Shown here piece by piece: positions 50,947 to 63,325 of a stretch of 64,000 nt of DNA. The first letter of the stretch is position 1, and each line of letters opens with the position of its first letter. The notes under the pieces were generated by a model. The model made no database searches, had not been told where the DNA came from, and saw only the letters and a list, made by a program, of their open reading frames with translations. The stretch spans positions 186,001-250,000 of the forward strand of contig NZ_JACSJI010000001.1 of NCBI RefSeq assembly GCF_014349105.1. Reading direction: 5' to 3'. This DNA is from Caulobacter sp. 17J80-11. GTDB lineage: Bacteria > Pseudomonadota > Alphaproteobacteria > Caulobacterales > Caulobacteraceae. The translations under genes were made by a program, and so were the position numbers.

Positions 50947-52923
50947 TTGCACCTGAAATCCGCCGCTCTCGCCCTTCTCGCCGCCGTGGCGGCCACCACC
51001 GCCCAGGCCGCGGAGCCCGCGCCCGCCGACGCCACCTCGGCCACCCGCACGGCCAACGCCGGCCTCCTGGACAAGCTGCCCTTCGCCGACAAACGCGACT
51101 TCGAGGACGCCGCCCGCGGCTTCCTCGGCAGCGTGCCGGGCGGCGAGATCCGGGCCGCCGACGGCCGCGTGCTGTGGAGCCAGCAGCAGTTCGATTTCCT
51201 GAAGGGCGAGACCGCCCCCGCGACGGTGAACCCCAGCCTGTGGCGCCAGGCGCGGCTGAACACCTTCCACGGCCTCTTCAGGGTCACCGACAGGGTCTAC
51301 CAGGTGCGCGGCCTGGACGTGGCCAACATGACCATCGTGGAGGGCGACTCCGGCCTGATCGTCGTCGACGCCCTGACGATTCCCGAGGCCGCGAAGGCGG
51401 GGCTGGAGCTCTACTACGCGCACCGTCCGAGGAAGCCGGTGGTCGCGGTGATCTACACCCACGCGCACGCCGATCACTTCGGCGGCGTGCGCGGCCTGAT
51501 CTCTGACGCCGACGTCGCGGCCGGGAAGGCGGTGGTGATCGCCCCCGACGGCTTCATGGCGCACGCCACCGCCGAGAACGTGCTGGCCGGCAACGCCATG
51601 AGCCGCCGCGCCCAGTACCAGTTCGGACCGCTCCTGCCGCCGGGCGAACGCGGCCTGGTCGACACCGGCCTGGGCAAGACCGTGTCGCGCGGCGCGCCCG
51701 GCCTGATCGCGCCGACCGACGTCATCGCCAAGCCGTTCGACACCCGCCGCGTCGACGGAGTCGACATCGAGTTTCAGCTCGCGCCCGGCTCCGAGTCGCC
51801 GGCCGAGATGCACCTCTACTTCCCGCAGTTCCGGGTGCTGGACATGGCGGAGAACGCGACCCGCACCATGCACAACCTCTACACCCTGCGGGGGGCCGAG
51901 GTGCGCGACGGCTCGGCCTGGTCGCGCTACCTGGGCGAGGCGCTGCAGCGCTACGGCGACCGAACCGACGTGCTGATCGCCCAGCACCATTGGCCGACCT
52001 TCGACCCGGTCCGCGCGCGCGAGCTGCTGGCGAACCAGCGTGACCTCTACAAGTACGTCAACGATCAGTCGCTGCGGCTCGCCAACCAGGGCCTGAAGCC
52101 GGCCGACATCTCGGCGATGCTGAAGCCGCCGCCGGGCCTGGAGCAAGACTGGGCCACGCGCGGCTACTACGGGACGCTGAGCCACAACGCCAAGGCGGTC
52201 TACCAGAAGTATCTCGGCTGGTACGACGCAAACCCGGCCAACCTCGACCCGCTGCCCACCGTCGAGCAGGCGAAGAAGACCATCGCCTACATGGGCGGCT
52301 CCAAGGCGGTGCTGAAGCGCGCCCGCGCCGACTACGCCCAGGGCGAGTACCGCTGGGTGGCGCAGGTGACGAGCCAGCTGGTGTTCGCCGATCCGGCCGA
52401 CCGGGAGGCCCGTGAGCTCAGCGCGGCGGCCCTGGAGCAGCTGGGTTACCAGGCCGAGTCCGCCATCTGGCGCAACGCTTACCTGACCGGCGCGAAGGAG
52501 CTGCGTGAGGGGGCGCCGACCCAGGCCGGCCTGACCACCCTGTCGGCCGACGTGCTGAAGGGCGTCGACCTGCCGACCTTCTTCGACTTCCTGGGCGTGC
52601 GCTTGAACGGCGAGCGTGCGGCCGGCAAGCGCCTGCTGATGAACTGGACCTTCCCCGACCGGAACGAGACCTACGTGCTGAACCTCGAGCACGCGGCTCT
52701 GACCTGGCTGAAGGCCGATCCCGAGCCGAAGGCCGACGTCAGCCTGGTGCTGGACCGCGCGACGCTGGACGCCGTGACGCTGAAGCAGCTCACCCTGCCG
52801 GAGGCGCTGGCCGCAGGCCGTGTGCGCGTGCAGGGCGACCCGCGGCGGCTGGTGGAGTTCCTGGGCCTGCTGGACGACTTCTCGCCGACCTTCCCGATCG
52901 TCGAGCCGCCCGCGGCGCCCTGA
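50947..52923 (+). CDS. Exported alkyl sulfatase (SdsA1-like metallo-beta-lactamase fold)
   Basis: 658 aa. Signal peptide MHLKSAALALLAAVAATTAQA from a TTG start at 50947, with GGGGGA 7 nt upstream; a TTG at 50932 lacks a site. Metal motif TYTHAHADHFGG type is seen as YTHAHADHFGGVRG, then EMHLYFPQFRVLDMAENAT and AQHHWPTF with further ligands. A dimerisation domain and a C-terminal SCP2-like domain (from about 530, THTL-like strand FFDFLGVRLNG) follow. Such enzymes release sulfate and an alcohol from alkyl sulfates in the periplasm. The DNA upstream (50823-50946) is without clear features. Confidence 0.92.
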   Translation: MHLKSAALALLAAVAATTAQAAEPAPADATSATRTANAGLLDKLPFADKRDFEDAARGFLGSVPGGEIRAADGRVLWSQQQFDFLKGETAPATVNPSLWRQARLNTFHGLFRVTDRVYQVRGLDVANMTIVEGDSGLIVVDALTIPEAAKAGLELYYAHRPRKPVVAVIYTHAHADHFGGVRGLISDADVAAGKAVVIAPDGFMAHATAENVLAGNAMSRRAQYQFGPLLPPGERGLVDTGLGKTVSRGAPGLIAPTDVIAKPFDTRRVDGVDIEFQLAPGSESPAEMHLYFPQFRVLDMAENATRTMHNLYTLRGAEVRDGSAWSRYLGEALQRYGDRTDVLIAQHHWPTFDPVRARELLANQRDLYKYVNDQSLRLANQGLKPADISAMLKPPPGLEQDWATRGYYGTLSHNAKAVYQKYLGWYDANPANLDPLPTVEQAKKTIAYMGGSKAVLKRARADYAQGEYRWVAQVTSQLVFADPADREARELSAAALEQLGYQAESAIWRNAYLTGAKELREGAPTQAGLTTLSADVLKGVDLPTFFDFLGVRLNGERAAGKRLLMNWTFPDRNETYVLNLEHAALTWLKADPEPKADVSLVLDRATLDAVTLKQLTLPEALAAGRVRVQGDPRRLVEFLGLLDDFSPTFPIVEPPAAP

Positions 52924-52979
52924 GCGCGTCGCGGAACGCCGCGGGACCCGACCCGTTGAGGGTCAAAGGGATCCCCGTG

Positions 52980-53327
52980 ATGCGTACAGACGAATCAAAG
53001 CCTCCGCCTCGCGCCGGGCCGCTGCGCCCGGTGGCGACCTCCTGCGAATTGCAGGCCGACATCGACTGCGGCCTGACCGGCGAGAAGGTCGCGGTGTTCG
53101 ATCCCGCGGCCTCGCCGCTGGGCACGGACGAGGAAGCCGGCGGGACGCCCGCGTCTGCGGAATTGCTCGGGGAGGAGCGCCGTCGAGCGCGAATCTCGAT
53201 CGACCTGGCCGATCCGTCGCAGGCGGCGATCGATACGGCGAAGAAGCGAGGCGTGAGCCCCGCGCTCGTGATCGCGGCGGCCGCGCTCGCGCTCGGCGCG
53301 GCGGCGGCCGTGGCGATGTTCGGCTGA
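52980..53327 (+). CDS. Tail-anchored hypothetical protein
   Basis: 115 aa. Polar N-terminal part (MRTDESKPPPRAGPLRPVAT) with Cys-containing CELQADIDCGL, then one C-terminal membrane segment (about 95-115, ALVIAAAALALGAAAAVAMF). No signal peptide, so the topology is tail-anchored. ATG 52980 has AAGGGA 8 nt upstream; a TTG 24 nt earlier is worse. No family known. A strong terminator follows at 53342. Confidence 0.6.
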   Translation: MRTDESKPPPRAGPLRPVATSCELQADIDCGLTGEKVAVFDPAASPLGTDEEAGGTPASAELLGEERRRARISIDLADPSQAAIDTAKKRGVSPALVIAAAALALGAAAAVAMFG

Positions 53328-53341
53328 GGAGCGCGCAAACA

Positions 53342-53369
53342 AAAAGGCCGGCGTCACCGCCGGCCTTTT
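53342..53369. terminator. Bidirectional Rho-independent terminator
   Basis: AAAAGGCCGGCG (53342-53353) and CGCCGGCCTTTT (53358-53369) form a 12-bp stem with loop TCAC, giving T-runs on both strands. It lies between the hypothetical gene and the convergent rpmB. Confidence 0.9.
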
Positions 53370-53391
53370 CTCAGCCCCTTAGCCCCTCGGC

Positions 53392-53685
53392 TCAGGCGGT
53401 CGCCTGCGCGAGCTTGGCTTTGATCTGGCGCTTCAGGCGCAGGGCGCGCTGCGACAGATCTTCGTCCTTGGCCTTGACCAGGAAGGCGTCGAGCCCGCCC
53501 TTGAAGTCCAGGGTGCGCAGAGCCGCGTTGGTGATCCGCAGGCGATAGGACTGGCCCAGCGCTTCGGATTGCAGCGCGGTTTCGCGCAGCGACGGCAGGA
53601 ACCGGCGCTTGGTCTTGATATTCGAGTGGCTCACGTTGTGGCCGACCATGGGGCCGACGCCCGTGAGTTCGCAGCGGCGCGACAT
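53392..53685 (-). CDS. rpmB: 50S ribosomal protein L28
   Basis: 97 aa. [20 protein letters not shown] and [17 protein letters not shown] match L28, then [19 protein letters not shown] near the middle. It binds 23S rRNA. The chosen ATG 53685 gives the standard N-terminus, with GAAGG upstream; longer readings of the frame add 35 codons that do not belong to L28. Divergent from the DUF3617 gene with 225 bp between them and no other feature seen there. Confidence 0.96.
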   Translation of the reverse strand: MSRRCELTGVGPMVGHNVSHSNIKTKRRFLPSLRETALQSEALGQSYRLRITNAALRTLDFKGGLDAFLVKAKDEDLSQRALRLKRQIKAKLAQATA

Positions 53686-53910
53686 GGCGAAGAAACCTTC
53701 CGCGGAAAATACGGTGCACGCGGGAGACGGGTCCCCCACGCGAGAGGGCGGCTTATAGGCCGGGGCCTTCGTCGGCGTCAAGCCTCGCACGGGCCGTTTC
53801 CCGCCCGGCGCGAATGCCGCAGACCCGGGGTCTCTGGGCGAGCCTGCGGCGTGACTATATAGTCGTTAACCCAGCCCCTGACGGCAGCAGCCGAGTGTGA
53901 GGAACCGCCC

Positions 53911-54369
53911 ATGAATCGCGTTCGTTTCCGCGCCTTGCCCTTGGCCGCGACGGCGCTCGCCCTCCCGCTGATCGCGGGCCCCGTCGCCTCGCAGGCCCAG
54001 ACCAAGCCGACCGGCGTGCTGCCCGGCTACTGGGAGTACCAGGCCAGGGTCGCGATCATCCCGGTCTCCAAGGAATACAAGTGCCTGAAGGCCGACGAGA
54101 TCGAGAAATTCCTCTTCAACCCCTGCACCCGCCACTACAAGTGCACCTATCCGGTGAAGGAGGTCGGCGACGGCAAGGTGAAGCTGGACGGGACCTGGAC
54201 CGACAAGAAGGGCCGCGAGGCCAAGGTGAAAGCGGACGGCACCTACACCCCGACCCTGGTGAAGCTGAAGGCCAACGTGAAGACCATTCACGGCCTGGGC
54301 GTGGCCGGCTCGATCACCGCCAAGCGGATCAGCGACACCTGCCCGCCGCCCGGGACCGAAAAGAAGTAA
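53911..54369 (+). CDS. Secreted DUF3617 family protein
   Basis: 152 aa. Signal peptide (LPLAATALALPLIAGPVASQ with AQ). The mature part has GYWEYQARVAIIPVSKEYKC and CTRHYKCTYPVKEVGDGKVKL, with four or more Cys likely in disulfides, then IHGLGVAGSITAKRISDTCP. This is the DUF3617 pattern of Proteobacteria (periplasmic, function unknown). A terminator at 54394-54421 follows. Confidence 0.82.
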   Translation: MNRVRFRALPLAATALALPLIAGPVASQAQTKPTGVLPGYWEYQARVAIIPVSKEYKCLKADEIEKFLFNPCTRHYKCTYPVKEVGDGKVKLDGTWTDKKGREAKVKADGTYTPTLVKLKANVKTIHGLGVAGSITAKRISDTCPPPGTEKK

Positions 54370-54393
54370 GCCTGCGCCGGCACGCGCAAACAA

Positions 54394-54421
54394 AAACGCC
54401 CGGCCTTTCGGCCGGGCGTTT
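54394..54421. terminator. Bidirectional Rho-independent terminator
   Basis: AACGCCCGGCC (54395-54405) and GGCCGGGCGTT (54410-54420) pair perfectly around TTTC, with A-run before and T-run after. It stands between the DUF3617 gene and the convergent carD-type gene. Confidence 0.9.
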
Positions 54422-54443
54422 CGCTTTTCAGGGCTGAGCGGCC

Positions 54444-54953
54444 TCAGGCGGCCTTGGTCAGCGACTTGGTCAGCATGGCCACAGCCGCGTCGCGGTCGAT
54501 GCGCTCGATGGCGGCGACTTCGCGGGCCATGCGGTCCAGCGCCGATTCGTACAGCTGGCGCTCCGAATAGGACTGTTCCGGCTGGTTTTCGGCCCGGTGC
54601 AGGTCGCGGACCACTTCGGCGATCGAGATCAGATCGCCGGAGTTGATCTTGGCTTCGTATTCCTGGGCGCGGCGCGACCACATGGTGCGCTTCACCCGGG
54701 CGCGGCCCTTCAGGGTGGTCAGGGCCTTGGAGACGACGTCCTCGGCGGCGAGCGGCCGCAGGCCGGCGGTCTTGGCCTTCTTGGTCGGAACGCGCAGGGT
54801 CATCTTTTCGTGGTCGAAGGTGATGACGTACACCTCCAGCGACATGCCGGCGACTTCCTGGGTCTCGACGCCGGCCACGTGGCCCACGCCGTGGGCCGGG
54901 TAAACGACGTGGTCACCCACCTTGAAGTCCAGACCGGTCGGCTTGTTCGACAT
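54444..54953 (-). CDS. cdnL: CarD/CdnL-family RNA polymerase-binding regulator
   Basis: 169 aa. The N-terminal RNAP-interaction domain has FKVGDHVVYPAHGVGHVAGV and EVYVITFDHEKMTLRVPTKK. The C-terminal DNA-binding domain has KGRARVKRTMWSRRAQEYEA (the conserved Trp) and SGDLISIAEVVRDLHRAE. CdnL stabilises promoter open complexes at rRNA and growth genes in Caulobacter. Upstream, 54954-55195 has no other clear feature. Confidence 0.92.
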   Translation of the reverse strand: MSNKPTGLDFKVGDHVVYPAHGVGHVAGVETQEVAGMSLEVYVITFDHEKMTLRVPTKKAKTAGLRPLAAEDVVSKALTTLKGRARVKRTMWSRRAQEYEAKINSGDLISIAEVVRDLHRAENQPEQSYSERQLYESALDRMAREVAAIERIDRDAAVAMLTKSLTKAA

Positions 54954-55195
54954 ACCTGCAATGTCCTTTCGAAGGCGCGCGACGTGCGGAAGTCCCGTCT
55001 GCGGCGTCGATCCGACGCCGGCGCGGCCCGGTCAGGGGCCGTCCCGGCGCGGTTCTGAACGCTGGTTCGAGAATCCCGACCTTTGCCGATGGCGCGCCTT
55101 TATGAGCGACAGCTCTCATTCATGAACGCGGGCGGCCCGCTTTGCGCGTGAGCCGCCCGACTGTTTTTGACGGTATCACGAAAAGACGCCGAAAT

Positions 55196-55217
55196 AAAGG
55201 CTGGCCGCGTTCGGCCG
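55196..55217 (-). terminator. Candidate terminator of fdxA
   Basis: On the minus strand GGCCG-AACG-CGGCC (55203-55216) is followed by a short pyrimidine stretch CCTTTATTT (55192-55200). It lies 5 bp after the fdxA stop. The stem is only five pairs, so it is modest. Confidence 0.4.
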
Positions 55218-55221
55218 AGGT

Positions 55222-55563
55222 TTAGGAGCCCTTGCCGGGGTTCGAGCTGAAGTATTTCTCGAACTTCTCGGTCTCGCGTTCGAACTCGGCCGCGTCGGCC
55301 GGCGGCTGGCCCTTATGGGTGATGTTCGGCCAAACCTTGGCGTAGGTGGCGTTCACTTGCAGCCACTTGCCGTCGGGCTCGTCTTCGGTGTCCGGCTTGA
55401 TGGCGTCGACCGGGCATTCGGGCTCGCAGACCCCGCAGTCGATGCATTCGTCCGGGTTGATGACCAGGAAGTTCTCGCCTTCGTAGAAGCAGTCGACAGG
55501 ACACACTTCCACGCAGTCCATGAACTTACATTTCACGCACGGGTCGGTGACGATGTAGGTCAT
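55222..55563 (-). CDS. fdxA: Seven-iron ferredoxin
   Basis: 113 aa electron carrier. Cysteines 9, 12, 17, 21, 25 and 40, 43, 46, 50 match the FdxA pattern with one [3Fe-4S] and one [4Fe-4S] cluster ([20 protein letters not shown] and [16 protein letters not shown]). The C-terminal tail after residue 60 ([19 protein letters not shown]) is typical of the alphaproteobacterial form. It follows the S4-protein gene on the same strand, 88 bp away. Confidence 0.96.
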   Translation of the reverse strand: MTYIVTDPCVKCKFMDCVEVCPVDCFYEGENFLVINPDECIDCGVCEPECPVDAIKPDTEDEPDGKWLQVNATYAKVWPNITHKGQPPADAAEFERETEKFEKYFSSNPGKGS

Positions 55564-55651
55564 CGAAACACTCTAGATACGTCGCTGGCGGCGGACGGGA
55601 GAGAAAGCGCGGCTTCGCGCGGCGCGCAATTTGATCCCCGAAGGCCCGATG

Positions 55652-55998
55652 TCAACCGCCCGATTCGGCGACGGAGTCCGGGGCCTTTGCATCCGGGGAA
55701 GGCGCGTCGAGGTCGCTGTAGAGGGTGCGGGCCTCGCTGGCGGGGCCGCGACGCTCGCCGCAGGATTCGATTCGCACCGCCACCAGCCGCCCGCCGACCG
55801 CGAACACGAGGGCGTCGCCGGGGCGCACCGTGCGCGAGGGCTTGTCCAGCCGCGCCTCCCGATCGCAGGCGCGGCCCTCGGCGCGGGTCAGGCGCACGCG
55901 CCCTTCCTCGATGAAGCCGGCCGCCAGGCCGCGGGTCTTGAAAAAGCGCGCGCGCCACAGCCAGACGTCGGCGCGGCAGGTCTCGCCGGTCTCGGGCG

Positions 55999-56002
<4 letters not shown>
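55652..56002 (-). CDS. S4-domain RNA-binding protein (Hsp15-like)
   Basis: 116 aa. The S4 fold is RADVWLWRARFFKTRGLAAG and FIEEGRVRLTRAEGR, then PSRTVRPGDALVFAVGGRL. Hsp15-type proteins bind stalled 50S subunits with nascent tRNA. The start overlaps the upstream helicase stop (ATGA at 55999-56002), so the two are coupled. The tail after residue 85 is polar and probably disordered. Confidence 0.88.
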
Positions 56003-58545
<2,543 letters not shown>

Positions 58546-58592
58546 GCTTCCAAGGTGGAGATTCGACCGTCGGGCGGCAAGCGGAGCTTCTC

Positions 58593-58705
58593 AGGGCGCG
58601 ATCGCCGAAAGTGGAGGCCGGTTTCGGCGATGATCGCGCCCTAATCCAAGAATTAGAGCCTTTTCACCGGTTCCGAACCGTCTGGTTCGGAACCGAAAGG
58701 CTCTA
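58593..58705. repeat. Composite two-hairpin intergenic repeat, copy 2
   Basis: GGGCGCGATC and GATCGCGCCC form the first dyad; AGAGCCTTTTC with GGTTCCGAACC and GGTTCGGAACC, then AAAGGCTCT, form the second. Block order and sequence match copy 1 at 18838-18946 (CGAAAGTGGA, TTTCGG, AGAGCCTT, AGGCTCT). No GANTC is present in this copy. It lies between the helicase start and the histidine kinase end, both on the minus strand. Confidence 0.8.
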
Positions 58706-58732
58706 GGGTAAACCCCTAAACCGCGTCCGGGT

Positions 58733-60664
<1,932 letters not shown>

Positions 60665-60821
60665 CCGTCGATCCCCGCACCGGTCCGCTCCTCGCTCGGG
60701 GGCGGCCGTTCGGATCAGTCTGCACCCGCAATCATGAAAGGATGGTTTTCCGCTCTCGGAATGAAACAACGCCGGCCGACCCCTGTTCTCGGCCTCGGGA
60801 ATCGCTTTCGAGAGCAGCCGG

Positions 60822-61385
60822 ATGAGCTCGCCCCGCGACGTCGCCGTCCTGGTCGGCAGCCTGCGTAAAGGGTCGCTGAACCTGAAGCTCGCCCACGCGC
60901 TGCGGGAACTCGCGCCGGCGAGCCTGAAGCTGGAGATCGTCCCGATCGGCGAGCTGCCGCTCTACAACGCCGATCTCGATGAGGATCCGCCGCCCGCCGC
61001 CTGGCGGGCCTTCCGCGAGCGGATCGCGGCCGCCGACGCCTTGCTGTTCGTCACGCCCGAGTACAACCGCTCGGTCCCCGGCGTGTTGAAGAACGCCATC
61101 GATGTCGGCTCGCGCCCGTACGGCCACAGCGCCTGGGCCGGCAAGCCGGGCGCGGTGATCAGCGGCTCGCCCGGCGCGATCGGCGGCTTCGGCGCCAACC
61201 ACCATCTGCGCCAGTCGCTGGTGTTCCTGGACGTGCGGCCGCTGCAGCAGCCAGAGGCCTATGTGGGCGGGGCCCACAAGCTGTTCGACGAGGAGGGGCG
61301 GTTGACCAACGACGACACCCGCAAGTTCCTGCAGGCGTTCATGGACGCCTTCGCGGCGTGGGTGGAGAAGCAGCTCGCCGCCTGA
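60822..61385 (+). CDS. NADPH-dependent FMN reductase
   Basis: 187 aa flavodoxin-like enzyme. VLVGSLRKGSLNLKLAHAL binds FMN phosphate, and FVTPEYNRSVPGVLKNAIDV is the family's second FMN motif (PEYN). ISGSPGAIGGFGA follows. Members reduce quinones or chromate with NADPH. GAGAGCAG is only a weak ribosome site before ATG 60822. Divergent from the kinase gene. The 197-bp downstream gap holds four GANTC sites. Confidence 0.9.
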   Translation: MSSPRDVAVLVGSLRKGSLNLKLAHALRELAPASLKLEIVPIGELPLYNADLDEDPPPAAWRAFRERIAAADALLFVTPEYNRSVPGVLKNAIDVGSRPYGHSAWAGKPGAVISGSPGAIGGFGANHHLRQSLVFLDVRPLQQPEAYVGGAHKLFDEEGRLTNDDTRKFLQAFMDAFAAWVEKQLAA

Positions 61386-61426
61386 GCTTAACGCAAGGGC
61401 ATGCGGCGCCCGAACAGCGGCGAAAC

Positions 61427-61495
61427 GAATCATGACCGAATCAGCGACATCGCCCGATTCAGCCTTTGTTCCCTACTACTAATGGTAGCCGATTC
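61427..61495. promoter_or_regulatory. Cluster of four GANTC (CcrM methylation) sites
   Basis: GAATC at 61427-61431 and 61438-61442, GATTC at 61456-61460 and 61491-61495, four sites in 69 bp, upstream of tRNA-Arg. In Caulobacterales GANTC is methylated by CcrM and is under-represented genome-wide, so such a cluster is notable. A regulatory role is inferred only. The rest of 61386-61582 is featureless to me. Confidence 0.4.
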
Positions 61496-61582
61496 GAGCT
61501 TGGCCACAAACCGGTTCCGCCCCCAGGCCAGCGCGCGGCGCACCCTTTCCTTGCGCCGCGTCGGCGGCTATCTGAGGCGCGT

Positions 61583-61659
61583 GGCTCCGTAGCTCAGCCG
61601 GATAGAGCAGCGCTTTCCTAAAGCGAAGGTCGCAGGTTCGAGTCCTGCCGGGGCCGCCA
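61583..61659 (+). tRNA. tRNA-Arg (anticodon CCU)
   Basis: 77 nt with encoded CCA. Acceptor GGCTCCG pairs with CGGGGCC (one G-U). D arm GCTC/GAGC, anticodon arm GCGCT-TTCCTAA-AGCGA with CCT at positions 34-36 (first pair G-A mismatched), and T arm GCAGG-TTCGAGT-CCTGC. Discriminator G. It reads AGG codons. No duplicated 3' end that would mark an integrated element was seen nearby. The 123 bp after it show nothing clear. Confidence 0.96.
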
Positions 61660-61783
61660 CGATCTCCAAAAATCTCGATGAAACCGGCTGCTTGCCCTGG
61701 CGCTGTGCGGACCGCGCTTCAGTGTCTGCCGGAGCCGCTCGAACAGACCCTGTGGAGGTCGTTCCGGGAGCGGTGAGCCGCCG

Positions 61784-63073
61784 TCACCGCAGCGTCTTGA
61801 AGCCGGCGCGCAGGTCTTCGGTCAGCGCCGCCGGCTGCTCCCAGGCGGCGAAGTGGCCGCCCTTGGGCTGGCGCTTGTAGTAGATCAGGTTGGGATAGGC
61901 CTTCTCCGCCCAGGTCTTCGGAGCGGTGTAGAGCTCGTTCGGGAACGCGCTGACCGCGGTGGGCAGGGTCACGCCCTTGGGCGCGAAGAACGGCAGCTTG
62001 CTTTCCCAGTAGAGCCGGGCCGAGGACACGCCGGTGTCGGTCAGCCAGTAGAGGGTGGCGTTGTCCAGCACGTCGTCCGGGGTCAGACCCTCCGGCTGGC
62101 CGTCGATCACGCGCATCATCAGCTTCAGGCTTTCGGCGTCGTGGTCGAGCATCCAGGCGGCCAGGCCGACCGGCGAGTCATCCAGCGCGTAGAGCGTCTG
62201 CGGACGGTTTCCCATTTCCTGGGCGTAGGCCAGGCCGTGCTTGTAGAAGTAGTCCAGCTGCTCCCAGGCGCGCTTCTCGTCCGGGGTCAGGTCAGCCGGC
62301 TGCGGCGCGCCATCCTTGATCGCCTTATCGATCGCCGGCGGCACGGTGGCGGGCATGTTGGTGTGGATGCCGACCAGGCCGGCGGGCTTCTTCAGGGCCA
62401 TCTGCTCGGTGACGGCGTTGCCCCAGTCGCCGCCCTGGGCGACGTACTTGTCGTAGCCCAGCCGGTCCATCAGGGTGATCCAGCTTCCGGCGATCCTGAC
62501 CGGGTCCCAGCCGAGTTGGGTGGGCTTGCCCGAGAAGCCGTAGCCCGGCAGCGACGGGATCACCACGTCGAAGGCGTCGCCCGCCGTGCCGCCGTGCTTG
62601 GTCGGGTCGGTCAGCGGCTCGATGATCTTCATCTGCTCGACCACCGACCCCGGCCAGCCGTGGGTGATGATGATCGGCAGGGCGTTCGGGTGCTTGGACT
62701 TCACGTGGATGAAGTGGATCGGCACGCCGTCGATGGTGGTGACGAACTGCGGATAGGAATTCAGCTTCGTCTCGAACTTTCGCCAGTCGTACTGATTGGC
62801 CCAGTAGTTCGCGAGCTTCTGCATGGTCGCCAGCGGCACGCCCTGGCTGATGTCGCCGACCAGCTCTCGGTCGGGCCACTTGGTCGCCTGGACGCGCCGC
62901 TTCAGGTCGGCGAGCTGGGCGTCGGTCGCGTGGTACTGGAACGGGCGGATCGAGGCGTCGTCGCTGGCCGGCGCGGCGGCGCGGGCGGCGACCGGGAGCA
63001 GCAGCCCGAGCGCACCGGCGGACGCGGACGACAGGAAACCGCGTCGGTCGATCGAGGGGCGCCGTGCGGACAT
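61784..63073 (-). CDS. Tat-exported epoxide hydrolase (EHN-domain type)
   Basis: 429 aa. Twin-arginine-like signal (SIDRRGFLSSASAGALGLLL, then AARAAAP). The EHN domain starts at FQYHATDAQLADLKRRV. The alpha/beta-hydrolase core has HGWPG (oxyanion), the nucleophile Asp in AQGGDWGN, acid in the DNATLYWLTDTG region and His in PKGGHFAAWEQP. It adds water to epoxides; the substrate is unknown. ATG 63073 has CGGGAGAAC upstream; an ATG 15 codons before lacks the signal-peptide logic. It ends 124 bp after the tRNA. Confidence 0.9.
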   Translation of the reverse strand: MSARRPSIDRRGFLSSASAGALGLLLPVAARAAAPASDDASIRPFQYHATDAQLADLKRRVQATKWPDRELVGDISQGVPLATMQKLANYWANQYDWRKFETKLNSYPQFVTTIDGVPIHFIHVKSKHPNALPIIITHGWPGSVVEQMKIIEPLTDPTKHGGTAGDAFDVVIPSLPGYGFSGKPTQLGWDPVRIAGSWITLMDRLGYDKYVAQGGDWGNAVTEQMALKKPAGLVGIHTNMPATVPPAIDKAIKDGAPQPADLTPDEKRAWEQLDYFYKHGLAYAQEMGNRPQTLYALDDSPVGLAAWMLDHDAESLKLMMRVIDGQPEGLTPDDVLDNATLYWLTDTGVSSARLYWESKLPFFAPKGVTLPTAVSAFPNELYTAPKTWAEKAYPNLIYYKRQPKGGHFAAWEQPAALTEDLRAGFKTLR

Positions 63074-63157
63074 GATCGTTCTCCCGATCCCGAACGCGGG
63101 AACACGTGTGCGCGCCACCGACTGGCGGCGCGCGACGCATGTTCCCTGGCCGGCTGG

Positions 63158-63325
63158 CTAGCCCCCGCCCGCCCGACGTCGGACCGGTGCGGGCGCGGCG
63201 ATCGGGCAGGGCGTCGCCTGCGGACGGGCGACCTCGAGCGCGGCCAGGCCGGTCACGGTCAGGCCGGCGGCGCCTGCGCGGGCGATCCGCAGCAGGCGCT
63301 TCAGCATGGTCTCGAGAGCCGGCAT
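63158..63325 (-). CDS. Small membrane protein coupled to the SDR gene
   Basis: 55 aa, MPALETMLKRLLRIARAGAA then GLTVTGLAALEVARPQATP, with a Pro/Arg tail. One weak hydrophobic segment lies at about 17-31. Its ATG overlaps the SDR stop (TGATG at 63323-63327), so it would be translated by coupling. No homologue is recognised; reality rests on this overlap and codon use. Confidence 0.45.
   Translation of the reverse strand: MPALETMLKRLLRIARAGAAGLTVTGLAALEVARPQATPCPIAAPAPVRRRAGGG

Noticed and set aside
61583-61659. tRNA-Arg as a possible integration site for a genomic island
   Set aside because: No integrase gene and no duplicated tRNA 3' end were seen on either side in the window.
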